Origin: Streptomyces monomycini
GTDB lineage: Bacteria > Actinomycetota > Actinomycetes > Streptomycetales > Streptomycetaceae
Reading direction: 5' to 3'
NCBI RefSeq assembly: GCF_022271435.1
Contig: NZ_JAFIQY010000008.1
Location: forward strand, 62,001-126,000
DNA length: 64,000 bases
Shown here: piece by piece, positions 8,416-16,663 of the stretch
Position numbering within the stretch: position 1 is the first letter of the stretch
Layout of the letters: each line of letters starts with the position of its first letter
Notes under the pieces: model-generated
Told to the model about the DNA's origin: nothing
Seen by the model: the letters and a program-made list of their open reading frames with translations, nothing else
Databases searched by the model: none
Position numbers and translations under genes: made by a program

Positions 8416-9957
8416 ATGTCCGAAACGGCCTTGAACAGGGGACAGGCGTTGGTGGCCGTCGCCCTCGCCCAGTTCATGGTGACCCTCGACATGACGGTCG
8501 TGAACGTGGCGTTACCCGACATGGGCGTCGGTCTGGGCTTCGACCCGGCCCAACTGCCCTGGGTGGTCAACATCTACGCCCTGTTCTTCGGCGGCTTCCT
8601 CCTCCTGGGGGGCCGGGCGGCGGACCTGTTCGGTCAGCGGCGCGTCCTGCTGTGGGGGACGTGGTCCTTCGCCGTCGCCTCGCTCGCCGGCGGTCTGGCC
8701 CAGGAGCCGTGGCACATGATCGCCGCCCGCGCGGTGCAGGGCGTGGGCGCCGCGGTGATGGCACCGGCCGCGCTGGCCGTCCTCACCCTCACCCAGCGCG
8801 AGGGCGAGGAGCGCACCCGGGCGCTCGGCGTGTACGCGGCCGTCGCCGCGGTCGGCGGCGGCGCCGGCGTGCTGGTCGGCGGTCTGCTCACCGAGTACGC
8901 CGGCTGGCGCTGGGTGATGCTGGTGAACCTGCCGATGGCGCTCGCGGTCGTCCTGCTGGCGCTGCGCAGCGTCCCGGCCGGCACCTTCGGCAACCGTCGG
9001 GGCAAGCTCGACGTGCTCGGCGCCATCCTCGCCACCGGCGGCGTCGGCCTGCTGATCCTCGGCATGGTGCGCACCGAGGAGCTGTCGTGGGCGTCGCCCA
9101 CCACCATCGTCACGCTGGCGGCCGCCGTCGTCCTGCTCGTCGCCTTCGTACTGTGGGAGAAGTACGGCCCGATGACCGACCCGCTGATCCGGCTCGGTCT
9201 GCTGGCCAAGCGCAACGTCGCCGGTGCCAACCTCTACATGGCCCTGCTGGCGGCCGGACAGCTCGCGGTGTTCTACTTCCTGTCGCTGTATCTCCAGCGC
9301 ATCCTGAAGCTGGGTCCGGCCGAGGCGGGTGCCGCCTTCCTGCCCCTGTGCGTGACCGCGATGGTCGCGATCCAGGTCACCACCCGCGTCCTGCGCCGGC
9401 AACTGGCCGGAATCAAGACCCTGTTGGTGCCGGCCGGTCTGATCGCCGCCGCCGGGTTCGCCTGGAGCGGCATGGCCGACCCCTCGGGCAGCTACCTGGG
9501 CGACGTACTGCTGCCGTCCCTGCTGGCCGGTCTCGGGGTGGGCATCGCCTTCGTCCCGCTGACGGCCGCGGCCACCGTCGGGCTGCCCCCGCAGGAGGCC
9601 GGTACGGCCTCGGCCTTGCTGAACGCCTCGCGTCAGGTGGGCAGCGCGCTCGGCCTCGCGGTGCTGGTGACCGCGGCGACCACGCGCACCGACAGCCGGC
9701 TGGCCGCCGGTGTCTCTCCGGACGAGGCGGCGGTCGACGGGTACTCCCTCGGCTTCGTGCTGGCGGGCTGCTTCCTGGTGCTGGCCGTCCTGGTGGCGCT
9801 CTTCGTGCTCCCGCGCCGCCCCCGGCCGGCCGCCGCGCCGGCTGCCGCCCCGGCCGTGGACGCGCAGGGCCCCGGTGTCCGGACTCCGGCCGCGGCCGGT
9901 GGCGCCGACGCCCCGGCTCCGGACGTCGCCGCCGGCGACATCGCCCCGAAGGGGTGA
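8416..9957 (+). CDS. DHA2-family MFS drug exporter (14 transmembrane segments expected)
   Basis: A 513-residue proton-driven exporter that probably removes the cluster product. N-terminal AQFMVTLDMTVVNVALPDMG is the typical DHA2 opening (motif D1). Motif A is seen as GGRAADLFGQRRVLL, and motif C as a Gly-rich GAGVLVGGLLTEYAGWRWVM. Hydrophobic segments continue to about residue 470, followed by an Ala/Pro-rich cytoplasmic tail. CTGGAGGGGCGG gives a strong ribosome site. A TTA codon at 8512-8514 (codon 33) would make export depend on the bldA tRNA and so on developmental timing. Controlled by the adjacent promoter, operator and TetR gene. Confidence 0.94.
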   Translation: MSETALNRGQALVAVALAQFMVTLDMTVVNVALPDMGVGLGFDPAQLPWVVNIYALFFGGFLLLGGRAADLFGQRRVLLWGTWSFAVASLAGGLAQEPWHMIAARAVQGVGAAVMAPAALAVLTLTQREGEERTRALGVYAAVAAVGGGAGVLVGGLLTEYAGWRWVMLVNLPMALAVVLLALRSVPAGTFGNRRGKLDVLGAILATGGVGLLILGMVRTEELSWASPTTIVTLAAAVVLLVAFVLWEKYGPMTDPLIRLGLLAKRNVAGANLYMALLAAGQLAVFYFLSLYLQRILKLGPAEAGAAFLPLCVTAMVAIQVTTRVLRRQLAGIKTLLVPAGLIAAAGFAWSGMADPSGSYLGDVLLPSLLAGLGVGIAFVPLTAAATVGLPPQEAGTASALLNASRQVGSALGLAVLVTAATTRTDSRLAAGVSPDEAAVDGYSLGFVLAGCFLVLAVLVALFVLPRRPRPAAAPAAAPAVDAQGPGVRTPAAAGGADAPAPDVAAGDIAPKG

Positions 9958-10004
9958 CCCGATGTCGGCTCCGGGAAGCGCCCGGCGCACCGGAGCCGAT
10001 GGAC

Positions 10005-10048
10005 GCGGTGGCGGGGGTTCGAATCCCCCGTGCGGCCTCCGCCACCGC
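10005..10048 (+). terminator. Nested hairpin with a tRNA T-arm look-alike, after the exporter gene
   Basis: An outer stem GCGGTGGCGG (10005-10014) pairs with CCGCCACCGC (10039-10048). Overlapping it is a perfect 5-bp stem with the seven-base loop TTCGAAT (10013-10029), exactly a tRNA T-arm. No acceptor, D or anticodon arm is found upstream, so it is not a tRNA. It may end transcription of the exporter, or be a leftover tRNA 3' end. Confidence 0.45.
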
Positions 10049-10257
10049 GCGTTCATCCGGCAGGCCCTGAGTTTTCGGCCGTGTGCCGAGTTGGCCGGAA
10101 GACTTTTCAGGACGCCGCCGACAGTACGCAAGAACGGTTGCGTGGATTCTCGGCCGATTGATTAACGTCAAACGTTTCCGTGCGGCGTGCGCGCCAGGAC
10201 GGAGAGTGAGGGAAACTTTACTCACGGCAATTCTTTCGAAGCCTTCTCCTGTACTTG

Positions 10258-10286
10258 TTGCTGCCGTCACATTCACTGGGTAGATT
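10258..10286 (+). promoter_or_regulatory. Candidate promoter for the salicylate synthase-SARP operon
   Basis: TTGCTG (10258-10263) and TAGATT (10281-10286) with a 17-bp spacer. The predicted RNA would begin about 10293, just before a perfect 8-bp hairpin, and have a leader near 480 nt long. No other pair in the region is as good. Confidence 0.45.
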
Positions 10287-10350
10287 GAGCCTCGGTCACT
10301 CGGCCTGACAATTCAGGCCGATACGCGCATCTTCAAATCCGAGGTTTGCG

Positions 10351-10425
10351 ATGTTGCCAGAGCGTGCACCACGAGGGATGCCCGGCCCCAGGTCAGACGG
10401 TCGGTCGTGGCAGGTGTCCGTGTGA
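10351..10425 (+). CDS. Candidate 24-residue leader peptide in the salicylate synthase leader
   Basis: ATG at 10351 is preceded by GAGG with 6-bp spacing. It opens a short frame of 24 codons rich in Arg (five) and Pro, with one Trp near its end, stopping at 10423-10425. Two hairpins follow at 10449 and 10488, the second with a short T-rich tract. The arrangement resembles attenuation leaders, but the peptide has no run of one amino acid, so it may simply be chance. Confidence 0.3.
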   Translation: MLPERAPRGMPGPRSDGRSWQVSV

Positions 10426-10775
10426 TGGCCCGTTCTTTGAGGGCTTTACCGGAATTGCGTATTCCGGATTACTGATGCCTATTGTCGGCAGCCTTCGGCT
10501 GCTTTCTCGCAGGGTGTCGTCTCCCTGTGTCGCCCTCTTTGTGCCGCGCATCAGCCAGTAGGTGGCCTCCGCGTCATTCCTTTGCTGTGCGCGCTTTTCT
10601 GCAGGTGTGATCGCGTAGTTCTACGCCTGCTGTCCGCGGTTCGGTGCTGCCGTCCGCGGCATTCTCGGCAGCGTTTCTCCTCGGCTGGCATCCGCTTTTT
10701 CGATCAAGCGAAAACGGCCGAAACTCATGGGTTGCCGTCCTATGCGGTCGCCCCTGCCTCAGAGGGATGAGGAAA

Positions 10776-12143
10776 ATGATCCATTACCGAACCGCTGTGC
10801 GGGAAACCGGCCACGCCCCGCTGGACACCGCCGTGGCCCTGGCGCAATCCGGTCTGTTCGGCACCTACGTGGTCTACGAGAACCCCGGCGGGTGGTGCGT
10901 CGCCGGGGGCGTGGTCGCGGAGGTCGTCGTCACCGCCGACAGCGTCCGATGTACGTGGCAGGGCAGCACGACCGAGGAGCCCTGGTACGGCGACCCGCTC
11001 GCCAGGGTGCAGCAGTTCCTGGACACGTTGCCGGTCGCCGGCTGGGCCGCGTACGGCTGGTGCGCCTTCGAACTCGCCTACGCCGTCTCGGGCATGCCGC
11101 TGGCCGGCGGTGTCCTGCTGCACCTGGTGGTGCCCGAGACCGAAGTCGTGCTCGACGGTGGCCGCGCCCTGGTGCGCAGCACCCACAGCGGCACCCTGTC
11201 CGCCGTCGAGAACGTCATCGACCGCGTCCAGGCCCCGGCCGGCCCCGCCCCGCGGACCGTCGACGTCGATCTCGACGCGAACGCCTGCGCCTACCGCGGC
11301 GCCGTGACCTCCGTCGTGTCCGACATCCGCGCGGGCGCCCTGCACAAGGCGGTGCTCTCCCGCGTGGTTCCCGTCGACGCCGAGCTGGACTTCCCGGCGA
11401 GCTACGCGGCCGGCCGGCGGGCCAACACCCCGGCCCGGTCCTTCCTGCTGCGCATGGGGGACCTGCAGTGCCTCGGCTTCAGCCCGGAGATGGTGGTGGA
11501 GGTGGACGCCACGGGCCGCGTCGCCAGCCAGCCGCTGGCCGGCACCCGTGCGCTGACCGGGGACGCCGACGCCGACCGCCGGCTGCGCGCCGACCTGCTC
11601 GCCGACCCCAAGGAACTGCACGAGCACGCCATCTCGGTGAAGGTGGCGGTGGACGAACTCGCCGGGCCCTGCAAGCCCGACACCGTGGTGGTCGAGGAGT
11701 ACATGACGGTGAAGGAACGGGGCTCGGTCCAGCACCTGGCCTCCCGGGTGACGGGCCGGATGCCCGAGGGGGCCGGTCCCTGGGACGCGTTCACCGCCGT
11801 CTTCCCCGCCGTCACCGCCTCCGGCGTACCCAAGCGTCCCGCGTACGAGGCCATTCGGCAGTACGAGCCGGAGCCGCGCGGGCCGTACGCGGGCACCGTC
11901 ATGAGAGTGACGCAGGACGGCGGCATGGACGCCGCCCTCGTCCTGCGCAGCGTCTATGCGCAAGGGGGCCGGACCTGGCTGCGGGCCGGCGCGGGAGTCG
12001 TCGAGCACTCCCTCCCGGAGCGCGAACTGGAGGAGACCAGGGAGAAGCTGCGGTGCGTGGCCCACACGCTCGTGGCGCGCGCGGAGAGCCCTGCGGAGCC
12101 GCTTCGGATGGCTGCCGCGGCGGATGGACGGTCGCACTGCTGA
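10776..12143 (+). CDS. Salicylate synthase (MbtI/Irp9/YbtS type, chorismate to salicylate)
   Basis: A 455-residue chorismate-binding enzyme that converts chorismate through isochorismate to salicylate plus pyruvate, so no separate pyruvate lyase is required. Diagnostic segments are LADPKELHEHAISVK and MTVKERGSVQHLAS, as in MbtI and Irp9, with the active-site regions TASGVPK and EPRGPYAGTV. The ATG at 10776 (MIHYRT) is preferred: AGAGG lies 10 bp upstream. A second ATG at 10767 would add three residues. Length fits the salicylate synthase family and no pchB-like lyase is seen. The product feeds the salicyl-AMP ligase at 5030. It shares an operon with the SARP gene 53 bp downstream. Confidence 0.92.
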   Translation: MIHYRTAVRETGHAPLDTAVALAQSGLFGTYVVYENPGGWCVAGGVVAEVVVTADSVRCTWQGSTTEEPWYGDPLARVQQFLDTLPVAGWAAYGWCAFELAYAVSGMPLAGGVLLHLVVPETEVVLDGGRALVRSTHSGTLSAVENVIDRVQAPAGPAPRTVDVDLDANACAYRGAVTSVVSDIRAGALHKAVLSRVVPVDAELDFPASYAAGRRANTPARSFLLRMGDLQCLGFSPEMVVEVDATGRVASQPLAGTRALTGDADADRRLRADLLADPKELHEHAISVKVAVDELAGPCKPDTVVVEEYMTVKERGSVQHLASRVTGRMPEGAGPWDAFTAVFPAVTASGVPKRPAYEAIRQYEPEPRGPYAGTVMRVTQDGGMDAALVLRSVYAQGGRTWLRAGAGVVEHSLPERELEETREKLRCVAHTLVARAESPAEPLRMAAAADGRSHC

Positions 12144-12196
12144 ACGGCCTTGGCGGCAGAGACAGGCAACACGCAACTTCTGGAGGCGACTGACCC

Positions 12197-14173
12197 ATGT
12201 CGACCACGGGGGAGACCCTGCGAATCCAGCTCCTGGGACCGATAAGGGCCTGGCGACACGGCAGGGAGCTGCACACCGGACCGCCCAAACAGCGCGCCGT
12301 GCTGGGCCTGTTGGCCAGCCGCGCGGGCGAAGTCGTGTGTGTGGAGCACATCATCGACGCCGTGTGGGGCACCGACACCCCGCAGAGCGCCGCCAACGGC
12401 GTGCACACCTACGTGGCCGGCCTGCGCCGCGTCCTCGACCCGGGACGGGGCAGGAGGGGAACCAGCTCGGTGCTGACCTCGGCCGCCGGCGGCTACTGCC
12501 TGAGCGTGGCGGCCGAGGACGTGGACGCCACGCTCTTCACCCGATGTCACACCGCAGCCCGCAGGGCGGACGCCGAAGGCGACACGGCGAGAGCCCTGGC
12601 GCTGTACGCGGACGCCCTGGCCCGGTGGCGCGGCGCCGCCTACTCCGGGGTCCCCGGACCGTTCGCCGCCATGGAACGCACCCGCCTGCACGACCTCCGG
12701 CTCACGGCCGTCGAGGAGTGGGCCGCGGGCATGCTGGCCGGCGGGCGGTACGCGGAGGCGGTCGCCGAGCTGTCCGCCGCCGTGGCCGAGGAACCGCTGC
12801 GGGAACGGCTGCGCTGGCTGCTGATGCTCGCCCTGTACCGCAGCGACCGGCAGGCCCACGCGCTGTCGGTGTACACCGAGACCCGGCGGCTGCTCAACCG
12901 GGAACTCGGCATCGAACCCAGCCCCGAGCTGCGCAGTCTGCACCAGCAGATCCTCACCGGGCGGACGGCGCCCGCCGAGGGCCGCCCGGCCCCCGAGGCG
13001 CCGCCCGCCGACCCCGAGGCGGCCGTGACGGCGCCTCCCCGGCCCGCCCAGCTGCCCGCACTGGCCCGGGGATTCGTCGGCCGCACCACGGAACTGGCCC
13101 GGATGGAGCACCTGCTGGACGAGACGTGTGACCAGCAGGGCGCCACCACCCCCGTGGTCGTCGCGGACGGGGCGGCCGGCGTCGGCAAGACGGCGTTCGT
13201 CCTGCGGCTGGCACACCGGCTGCTGGATCGTTTCCCCGACGGCCAGCTCTACGTCGACCTGTGCGGCACCAGCCTGCGCGCCCGGCCGCTGAGCGCCGCG
13301 GACGCCCTGGAACAGATGCTGCGCGGCCTCGGCGTCGACAGCGGCCGGATCCCCGCCGACCTGGCCGGCCGGGCCTCCCTGTACCGCAGCCTGCTGCACG
13401 GCAGGCGCATGCTGGTGGTGCTCGACGACGTCCTGAACGCCGACCAGCTGCGCCCGCTCATCCCCCGCGGCCCGTCCTGCCTGCTGGCGACGAGCCGGCA
13501 ACGGCTGACCGGCCTGGCGGTGCGCGAGGGCGCGCACCTGGTCCGGCTCCGGGCGCTGGACGAAACAGCCGCGGTGCGGCTGCTGGCCGACCTCAGCGGC
13601 GGCCGGCTGCACGGCCACGACCCGGTCGCCCTGCGGCTGGTGCGGCTGTGCGGCGGGCTGCCGCTGGCCCTGCGCATCGCCGCCGAACAGCTGGCCGCGA
13701 GCCCCGACGTGTCACCGGCCTCGCTGGCCGAGCAGTACGGCGCCGAGCGTGGCCGGCTCGACCGCCTCGCCGTGGAGGACGACGCCGCCGCCAGCGTGCG
13801 CACCGTCTTCGAGACGTCGTACCTGGCGCTGCCCGCCGAAGCGGCGCGCATGTTCCGCTACCTGGGCCTGTACCGCGGCGGCACGATCACGGTCGGCTGC
13901 GCGGCGGCGCTCGCCGGCACCGGCCGGGACGCCGCCCGTCGGCTGCTCGACCTGCTGGTCGACGGCCACCTGCTGGAGGAGGTGCACCGGCAGACGTACC
14001 GGTTCCACGACCTGATCCGCATCTTCGCCGCGGAGTGCGCCGAACGGGAGTCGCAGCCGTTGCGCGAGGCGGCCCTCACCCGGGTGCTGGAGGCGGAGCA
14101 GTGGGTGCCGGGGCCCCGGACGGAGTCGGCCGCCGGCCGCGGCACCGCCTGGGCCGACGCCACGCCCGCGTGA
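12197..14173 (+). CDS. AfsR/SARP-type pathway activator with NB-ARC ATPase domain
   Basis: A 658-residue regulator. Residues 1-100 form an OmpR-like winged helix (IQLLGPIRAW ... PPKQRAVLGLLA), about 100-250 the bacterial transcriptional activation (BTAD) domain, and about 300-600 an NB-ARC ATPase with Walker A GAAGVGKTAF. The long TPR region of AfsR is missing, so it is intermediate between small SARPs and AfsR. SARPs bind direct repeats near the -35 of their targets and recruit RNA polymerase. Position right after the salicylate synthase points to control of this cluster, with the 4932-5006 repeats one possible target. I saw no TTA codon. Confidence 0.92.
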   Translation: MSTTGETLRIQLLGPIRAWRHGRELHTGPPKQRAVLGLLASRAGEVVCVEHIIDAVWGTDTPQSAANGVHTYVAGLRRVLDPGRGRRGTSSVLTSAAGGYCLSVAAEDVDATLFTRCHTAARRADAEGDTARALALYADALARWRGAAYSGVPGPFAAMERTRLHDLRLTAVEEWAAGMLAGGRYAEAVAELSAAVAEEPLRERLRWLLMLALYRSDRQAHALSVYTETRRLLNRELGIEPSPELRSLHQQILTGRTAPAEGRPAPEAPPADPEAAVTAPPRPAQLPALARGFVGRTTELARMEHLLDETCDQQGATTPVVVADGAAGVGKTAFVLRLAHRLLDRFPDGQLYVDLCGTSLRARPLSAADALEQMLRGLGVDSGRIPADLAGRASLYRSLLHGRRMLVVLDDVLNADQLRPLIPRGPSCLLATSRQRLTGLAVREGAHLVRLRALDETAAVRLLADLSGGRLHGHDPVALRLVRLCGGLPLALRIAAEQLAASPDVSPASLAEQYGAERGRLDRLAVEDDAAASVRTVFETSYLALPAEAARMFRYLGLYRGGTITVGCAAALAGTGRDAARRLLDLLVDGHLLEEVHRQTYRFHDLIRIFAAECAERESQPLREAALTRVLEAEQWVPGPRTESAAGRGTAWADATPA

Positions 14174-14195
14174 CCCGTGACCGGGGCCCGGCAGC

Positions 14196-14219
14196 GCCGC
14201 GGGGAGCGCTCCCCGCGGC
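14196..14219. terminator. Perfect 24-bp GC palindrome between convergent genes
   Basis: GCCGCGGGGAGC is followed at once by its exact reverse complement. As RNA it folds to a strong stem on either strand, with a small loop from the centre. It sits between the convergent SARP and P450 genes, so it probably ends both the regulator operon and the long minus-strand biosynthetic operon. Confidence 0.65.
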
Positions 14220-14244
14220 CCTGGCCGAACCCGGTCCGGACGTT

Positions 14245-14289
14245 CCTGGCCCCGACGACCCTGGCCCCGACGACCCTGGCCCCGACTCC
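14245..14289 (+). repeat. Three tandem 15-bp repeats
   Basis: CCTGGCCCCGACGAC occurs at 14245 and 14260, with CCTGGCCCCGACTCC at 14275. They are in the non-coding gap between the SARP and P450 genes. Confidence 0.8.
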
Positions 14290-14325
14290 CTGGTCCGGAC
14301 GCCCGCGGCCCGGGCCGGCGGGGTG

Positions 14326-15525
14326 TCAGGCGGCGGCGAAGCGGACCGGCAGGTGGTGCGGCCCCCTGACCAGGATGCCGTGCCGCCACGGCACCTGGTG
14401 CGGGTCGGCGTCCAGCTCCAGCCGCGGGCAGCGCTCCAGGAGGCTGCGGATCGCGATCCGGGCCTCCATCCGGGCCAGCGGGGCGCCCAGGCAGTGGTGG
14501 ACACCGTGGCCGAAGGCGACGTGGCCGGCGGTAGGGCGGCGGATGTCGAAGCGGTCCGGTTCGGCGAAACGCGCCCCGTCCCGGTTGGCGGCGTTGAGGT
14601 CCACCATCACCGCCTCGCCGCGCTCGATGCGGTGGCCCCCCATCTCGACGGGTTCGACGGCGAAGCGGAACGTCGCGCTCTCGACCGCGCCGTCGTAGCG
14701 CAGCATCTCCTCCACCGCACCTTCCAGCAACGAGAAGTCGGCCCGTAGCGCGGCCAGTTGACCAGGATTTTCCAGCAGCGCGCAGACACCGTTGCCGATG
14801 AGGTTGGTGGTGGTCTCGTGCCCGGCCACGATCACCAGGAAGACCGTACCCATCAGCTCGTCCAGCGAGAGGCGGTCGCCCTCCTCGTCCACGGTGCGGA
14901 TGAGGGCGCTCAGCAGGTCCGCGCCGGGACGGCTGCGCTTCTCCTCGACCAGGGCGGCGATGAACCGCGCGGCGTCGGCGGCCGCCGCGCGCCGTACCGC
15001 CGGGTCCGGGGCGGAGATCGCCGCGTCGGCCCAGCGGCGCACCTCCGCCTGGTCCAGGAACGGCACGCCCATCAGCTCGCAGATGACCGAGATGGGCAGC
15101 GGGAACGAGAACGAGTCCACCAGGTCGGCCCGGCCGTCCGGCGCGGCGAGCATCTTGTCCAGCAACTCGTCCGTGATCTCCTGGACGCGGGGGCGCAGCG
15201 CCTCGATCCGCCGCGGGGTGAACTCCCGCGCCACCAGCTTGCGCAGCCGGGTGTGCTGCGGCGGGTCGGAGTTCATCATGTGGCTGCCCGACGGGCTGCT
15301 GATCGGGAAGTCCGCCGCGGCGTTCTTCCACTGCTTGGACAGCCGGGGGTCGGTGAGCGCGGCACGGGCCTCGGCGTGGCCCACGACGAGCCAGACCTCG
15401 GCGCCCTCGGGCATCCACACCCGGTGCACCGGGCCCTGGGCCCGCAGCCGTGCGTAGGTCGGGTACGGATCCCGGGCGAAGTCGTCGCCGAGTGCGGCGA
15501 GGTCGAGCGGGGCTTGAGTGGCCAA
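14326..15525 (-). CDS. Cytochrome P450 monooxygenase
   Basis: A 399-residue soluble bacterial P450, probably a tailoring hydroxylase or epoxidase for the polyketide. I-helix VIVAGHETTTN, ExxR in the K helix (EEMLRYD) and the haem-binding FGHGVHHCLGAPLARME with Cys near residue 344 are all intact. The length is standard for the class. No ferredoxin gene is adjacent, so an external redox partner is needed. It is the last gene of the minus-strand operon, 115 bp after the epoxide hydrolase, and ends next to a strong palindrome shared with the SARP gene. Confidence 0.92.
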   Translation of the reverse strand: MATQAPLDLAALGDDFARDPYPTYARLRAQGPVHRVWMPEGAEVWLVVGHAEARAALTDPRLSKQWKNAAADFPISSPSGSHMMNSDPPQHTRLRKLVAREFTPRRIEALRPRVQEITDELLDKMLAAPDGRADLVDSFSFPLPISVICELMGVPFLDQAEVRRWADAAISAPDPAVRRAAAADAARFIAALVEEKRSRPGADLLSALIRTVDEEGDRLSLDELMGTVFLVIVAGHETTTNLIGNGVCALLENPGQLAALRADFSLLEGAVEEMLRYDGAVESATFRFAVEPVEMGGHRIERGEAVMVDLNAANRDGARFAEPDRFDIRRPTAGHVAFGHGVHHCLGAPLARMEARIAIRSLLERCPRLELDADPHQVPWRHGILVRGPHHLPVRFAAA

Positions 15526-15640
15526 GGTGTCTCCTCGGTAGGGGCCTGCGGCCGGACGGCAGGGGGTGATGGAGGCCGGGCGGCAGGGGTGCCTGGGGCC
15601 AGGTGGCGGAGGCCTGGGATGAGGCGAGGAAGGTCCGGGG

Positions 15641-16591
15641 TCAGGCGAGGGAGCGGAGGAAGTCGAGCAGCGCGGTGTTCACGGCTTCGGGGCGCTCCTG
15701 CTGGACCCAGTGGCCCGCCCCGCGGACGACCACCGGGTCGCGGTGGCGCGGGGCCGCGCCGGACAGCACGGGCACGATCCCGTCGTCGCCGGGGAAGGCC
15801 CGGTCACGGTCGCCCACCACGTACAGGGCCGGTACCTCGATACGGGCGCCCTCCCACGCGGCGGTGAGTTCCCAGTTGCGGTCGAGGTTGCGATACCAGT
15901 TGAGGCCCCCGGTGAAGCCGGAGCGGCCGAAGGCGGCCACGTACGCGGCGATGTCCTCCTCGGTCAGCCAGCCGGGCAGCCGGTCGGGGTCGGCCGCGAG
16001 GTCCAGGAAACCGCCGCCCGGCGGCACCAGGGGCGGAACCGGCGGCTCGGGACGGTCGCCGGAGGCACCGTAGAGCAGGCGCCGGAAGGTGCGGTCCAGG
16101 TCCTTGCCGAACTCCGCCTCCGCGACGCCCGGTTCCTCGAAGTAGTTCCAGTAGAACCGGCCGCCGGTCTTCTCCCGCGTGCTGCGCAGCGGAGGGACCG
16201 GCCCACGGGGCATCGGCAGGATGCTCAGTCCGGCCACCGCGCGCACCACGTCCGGCCGCAGCAGCGCGCTCTGCCAGGCGACCAGGGCTCCCCAGTCGTG
16301 CCCGGCCACGACCGCCCGCTCCTCGCCCAGCGCTTTGATCAGCCCGACCACGTCACCGGCCAGATGCAGGACGGAGTACGCCTCCGGAGCCGCCGGGCGG
16401 TCACTGTCGCCGTAGCCGCGCTGGTCGGGCGCGACGACCCGGTACCCGGCCTCGGCCAGGGGACGCAGCTGATGGCGCCAGGCGTACCAGAACTCCGGAA
16501 AGCCGTGCAGCAGCAGGACGAGGGGGCCTTCTCCCTCCTCGGCCAGATGCAGCCGGAGACCGTTGACTTCGACCGTGCGGTGCTGGGGCAT
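15641..16591 (-). CDS. Alpha/beta-hydrolase, epoxide hydrolase type
   Basis: A 316-residue soluble epoxide hydrolase-like enzyme. It shows the oxyanion-hole motif HGFPEFWYAW, the DQRGYGDS loop, the nucleophile elbow GHDWGA with Asp as nucleophile, an acid residue in VVGDRDRAF and the catalytic His in GAGHWVQQERP. Asp instead of Ser at the nucleophile separates it from thioesterases and esterases, and matches epoxide hydrolases and haloalkane dehalogenases. A flavin epoxidase of the Lsd18/MonCI type is directly upstream (16664-18067), so it probably opens the epoxide that enzyme makes. It belongs to the minus-strand biosynthetic operon. Confidence 0.9.
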   Translation of the reverse strand: MPQHRTVEVNGLRLHLAEEGEGPLVLLLHGFPEFWYAWRHQLRPLAEAGYRVVAPDQRGYGDSDRPAAPEAYSVLHLAGDVVGLIKALGEERAVVAGHDWGALVAWQSALLRPDVVRAVAGLSILPMPRGPVPPLRSTREKTGGRFYWNYFEEPGVAEAEFGKDLDRTFRRLLYGASGDRPEPPVPPLVPPGGGFLDLAADPDRLPGWLTEEDIAAYVAAFGRSGFTGGLNWYRNLDRNWELTAAWEGARIEVPALYVVGDRDRAFPGDDGIVPVLSGAAPRHRDPVVVRGAGHWVQQERPEAVNTALLDFLRSLA

Positions 16592-16663
16592 GCCGCTCCC
16601 TTCCAGGGGGTGGGGTGTGCCGCCGGCGCCGGGCGGCGCCGGGTCGTTTCCGCAGGTGGGCGG

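Larger units (their letters stand above)
9958..10775. other. 818-bp gene-free leader region before the salicylate synthase gene, lower GC
   Basis: No convincing full-length gene is present. From about 10060 the sequence is clearly richer in A and T than its neighbours. It holds, in order, the nested hairpin (10005-10048), an AACGT-CAA-ACGTT inverted repeat (10164-10176), a candidate promoter (10258-10286), a perfect hairpin CGGCCTGA/TCAGGCCG (10301-10320), a possible leader peptide (10351-10425), a hairpin CCGGAAT/ATTCCGG (10449-10467) and a hairpin GCAGCC/GGCTGC followed by TTTCT (10488-10507). This looks like a long regulated 5' leader for the salicylate synthase-SARP operon. Confidence 0.6.

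Noticed and set aside
10005..10048. tRNA gene (T-arm and 3' CCA-like end)
   Set aside because: No acceptor 5' strand, D arm or anticodon arm lies within 100 bp upstream, and there are 11 bases between the T-stem and GCCA instead of 7 or 8.
10258..10320. IdeR/DmdR iron box upstream of the salicylate synthase
   Set aside because: TAGATTGAGCCT only partly resembles the consensus and lacks the second half. The hairpin at 10301 has a different sequence.
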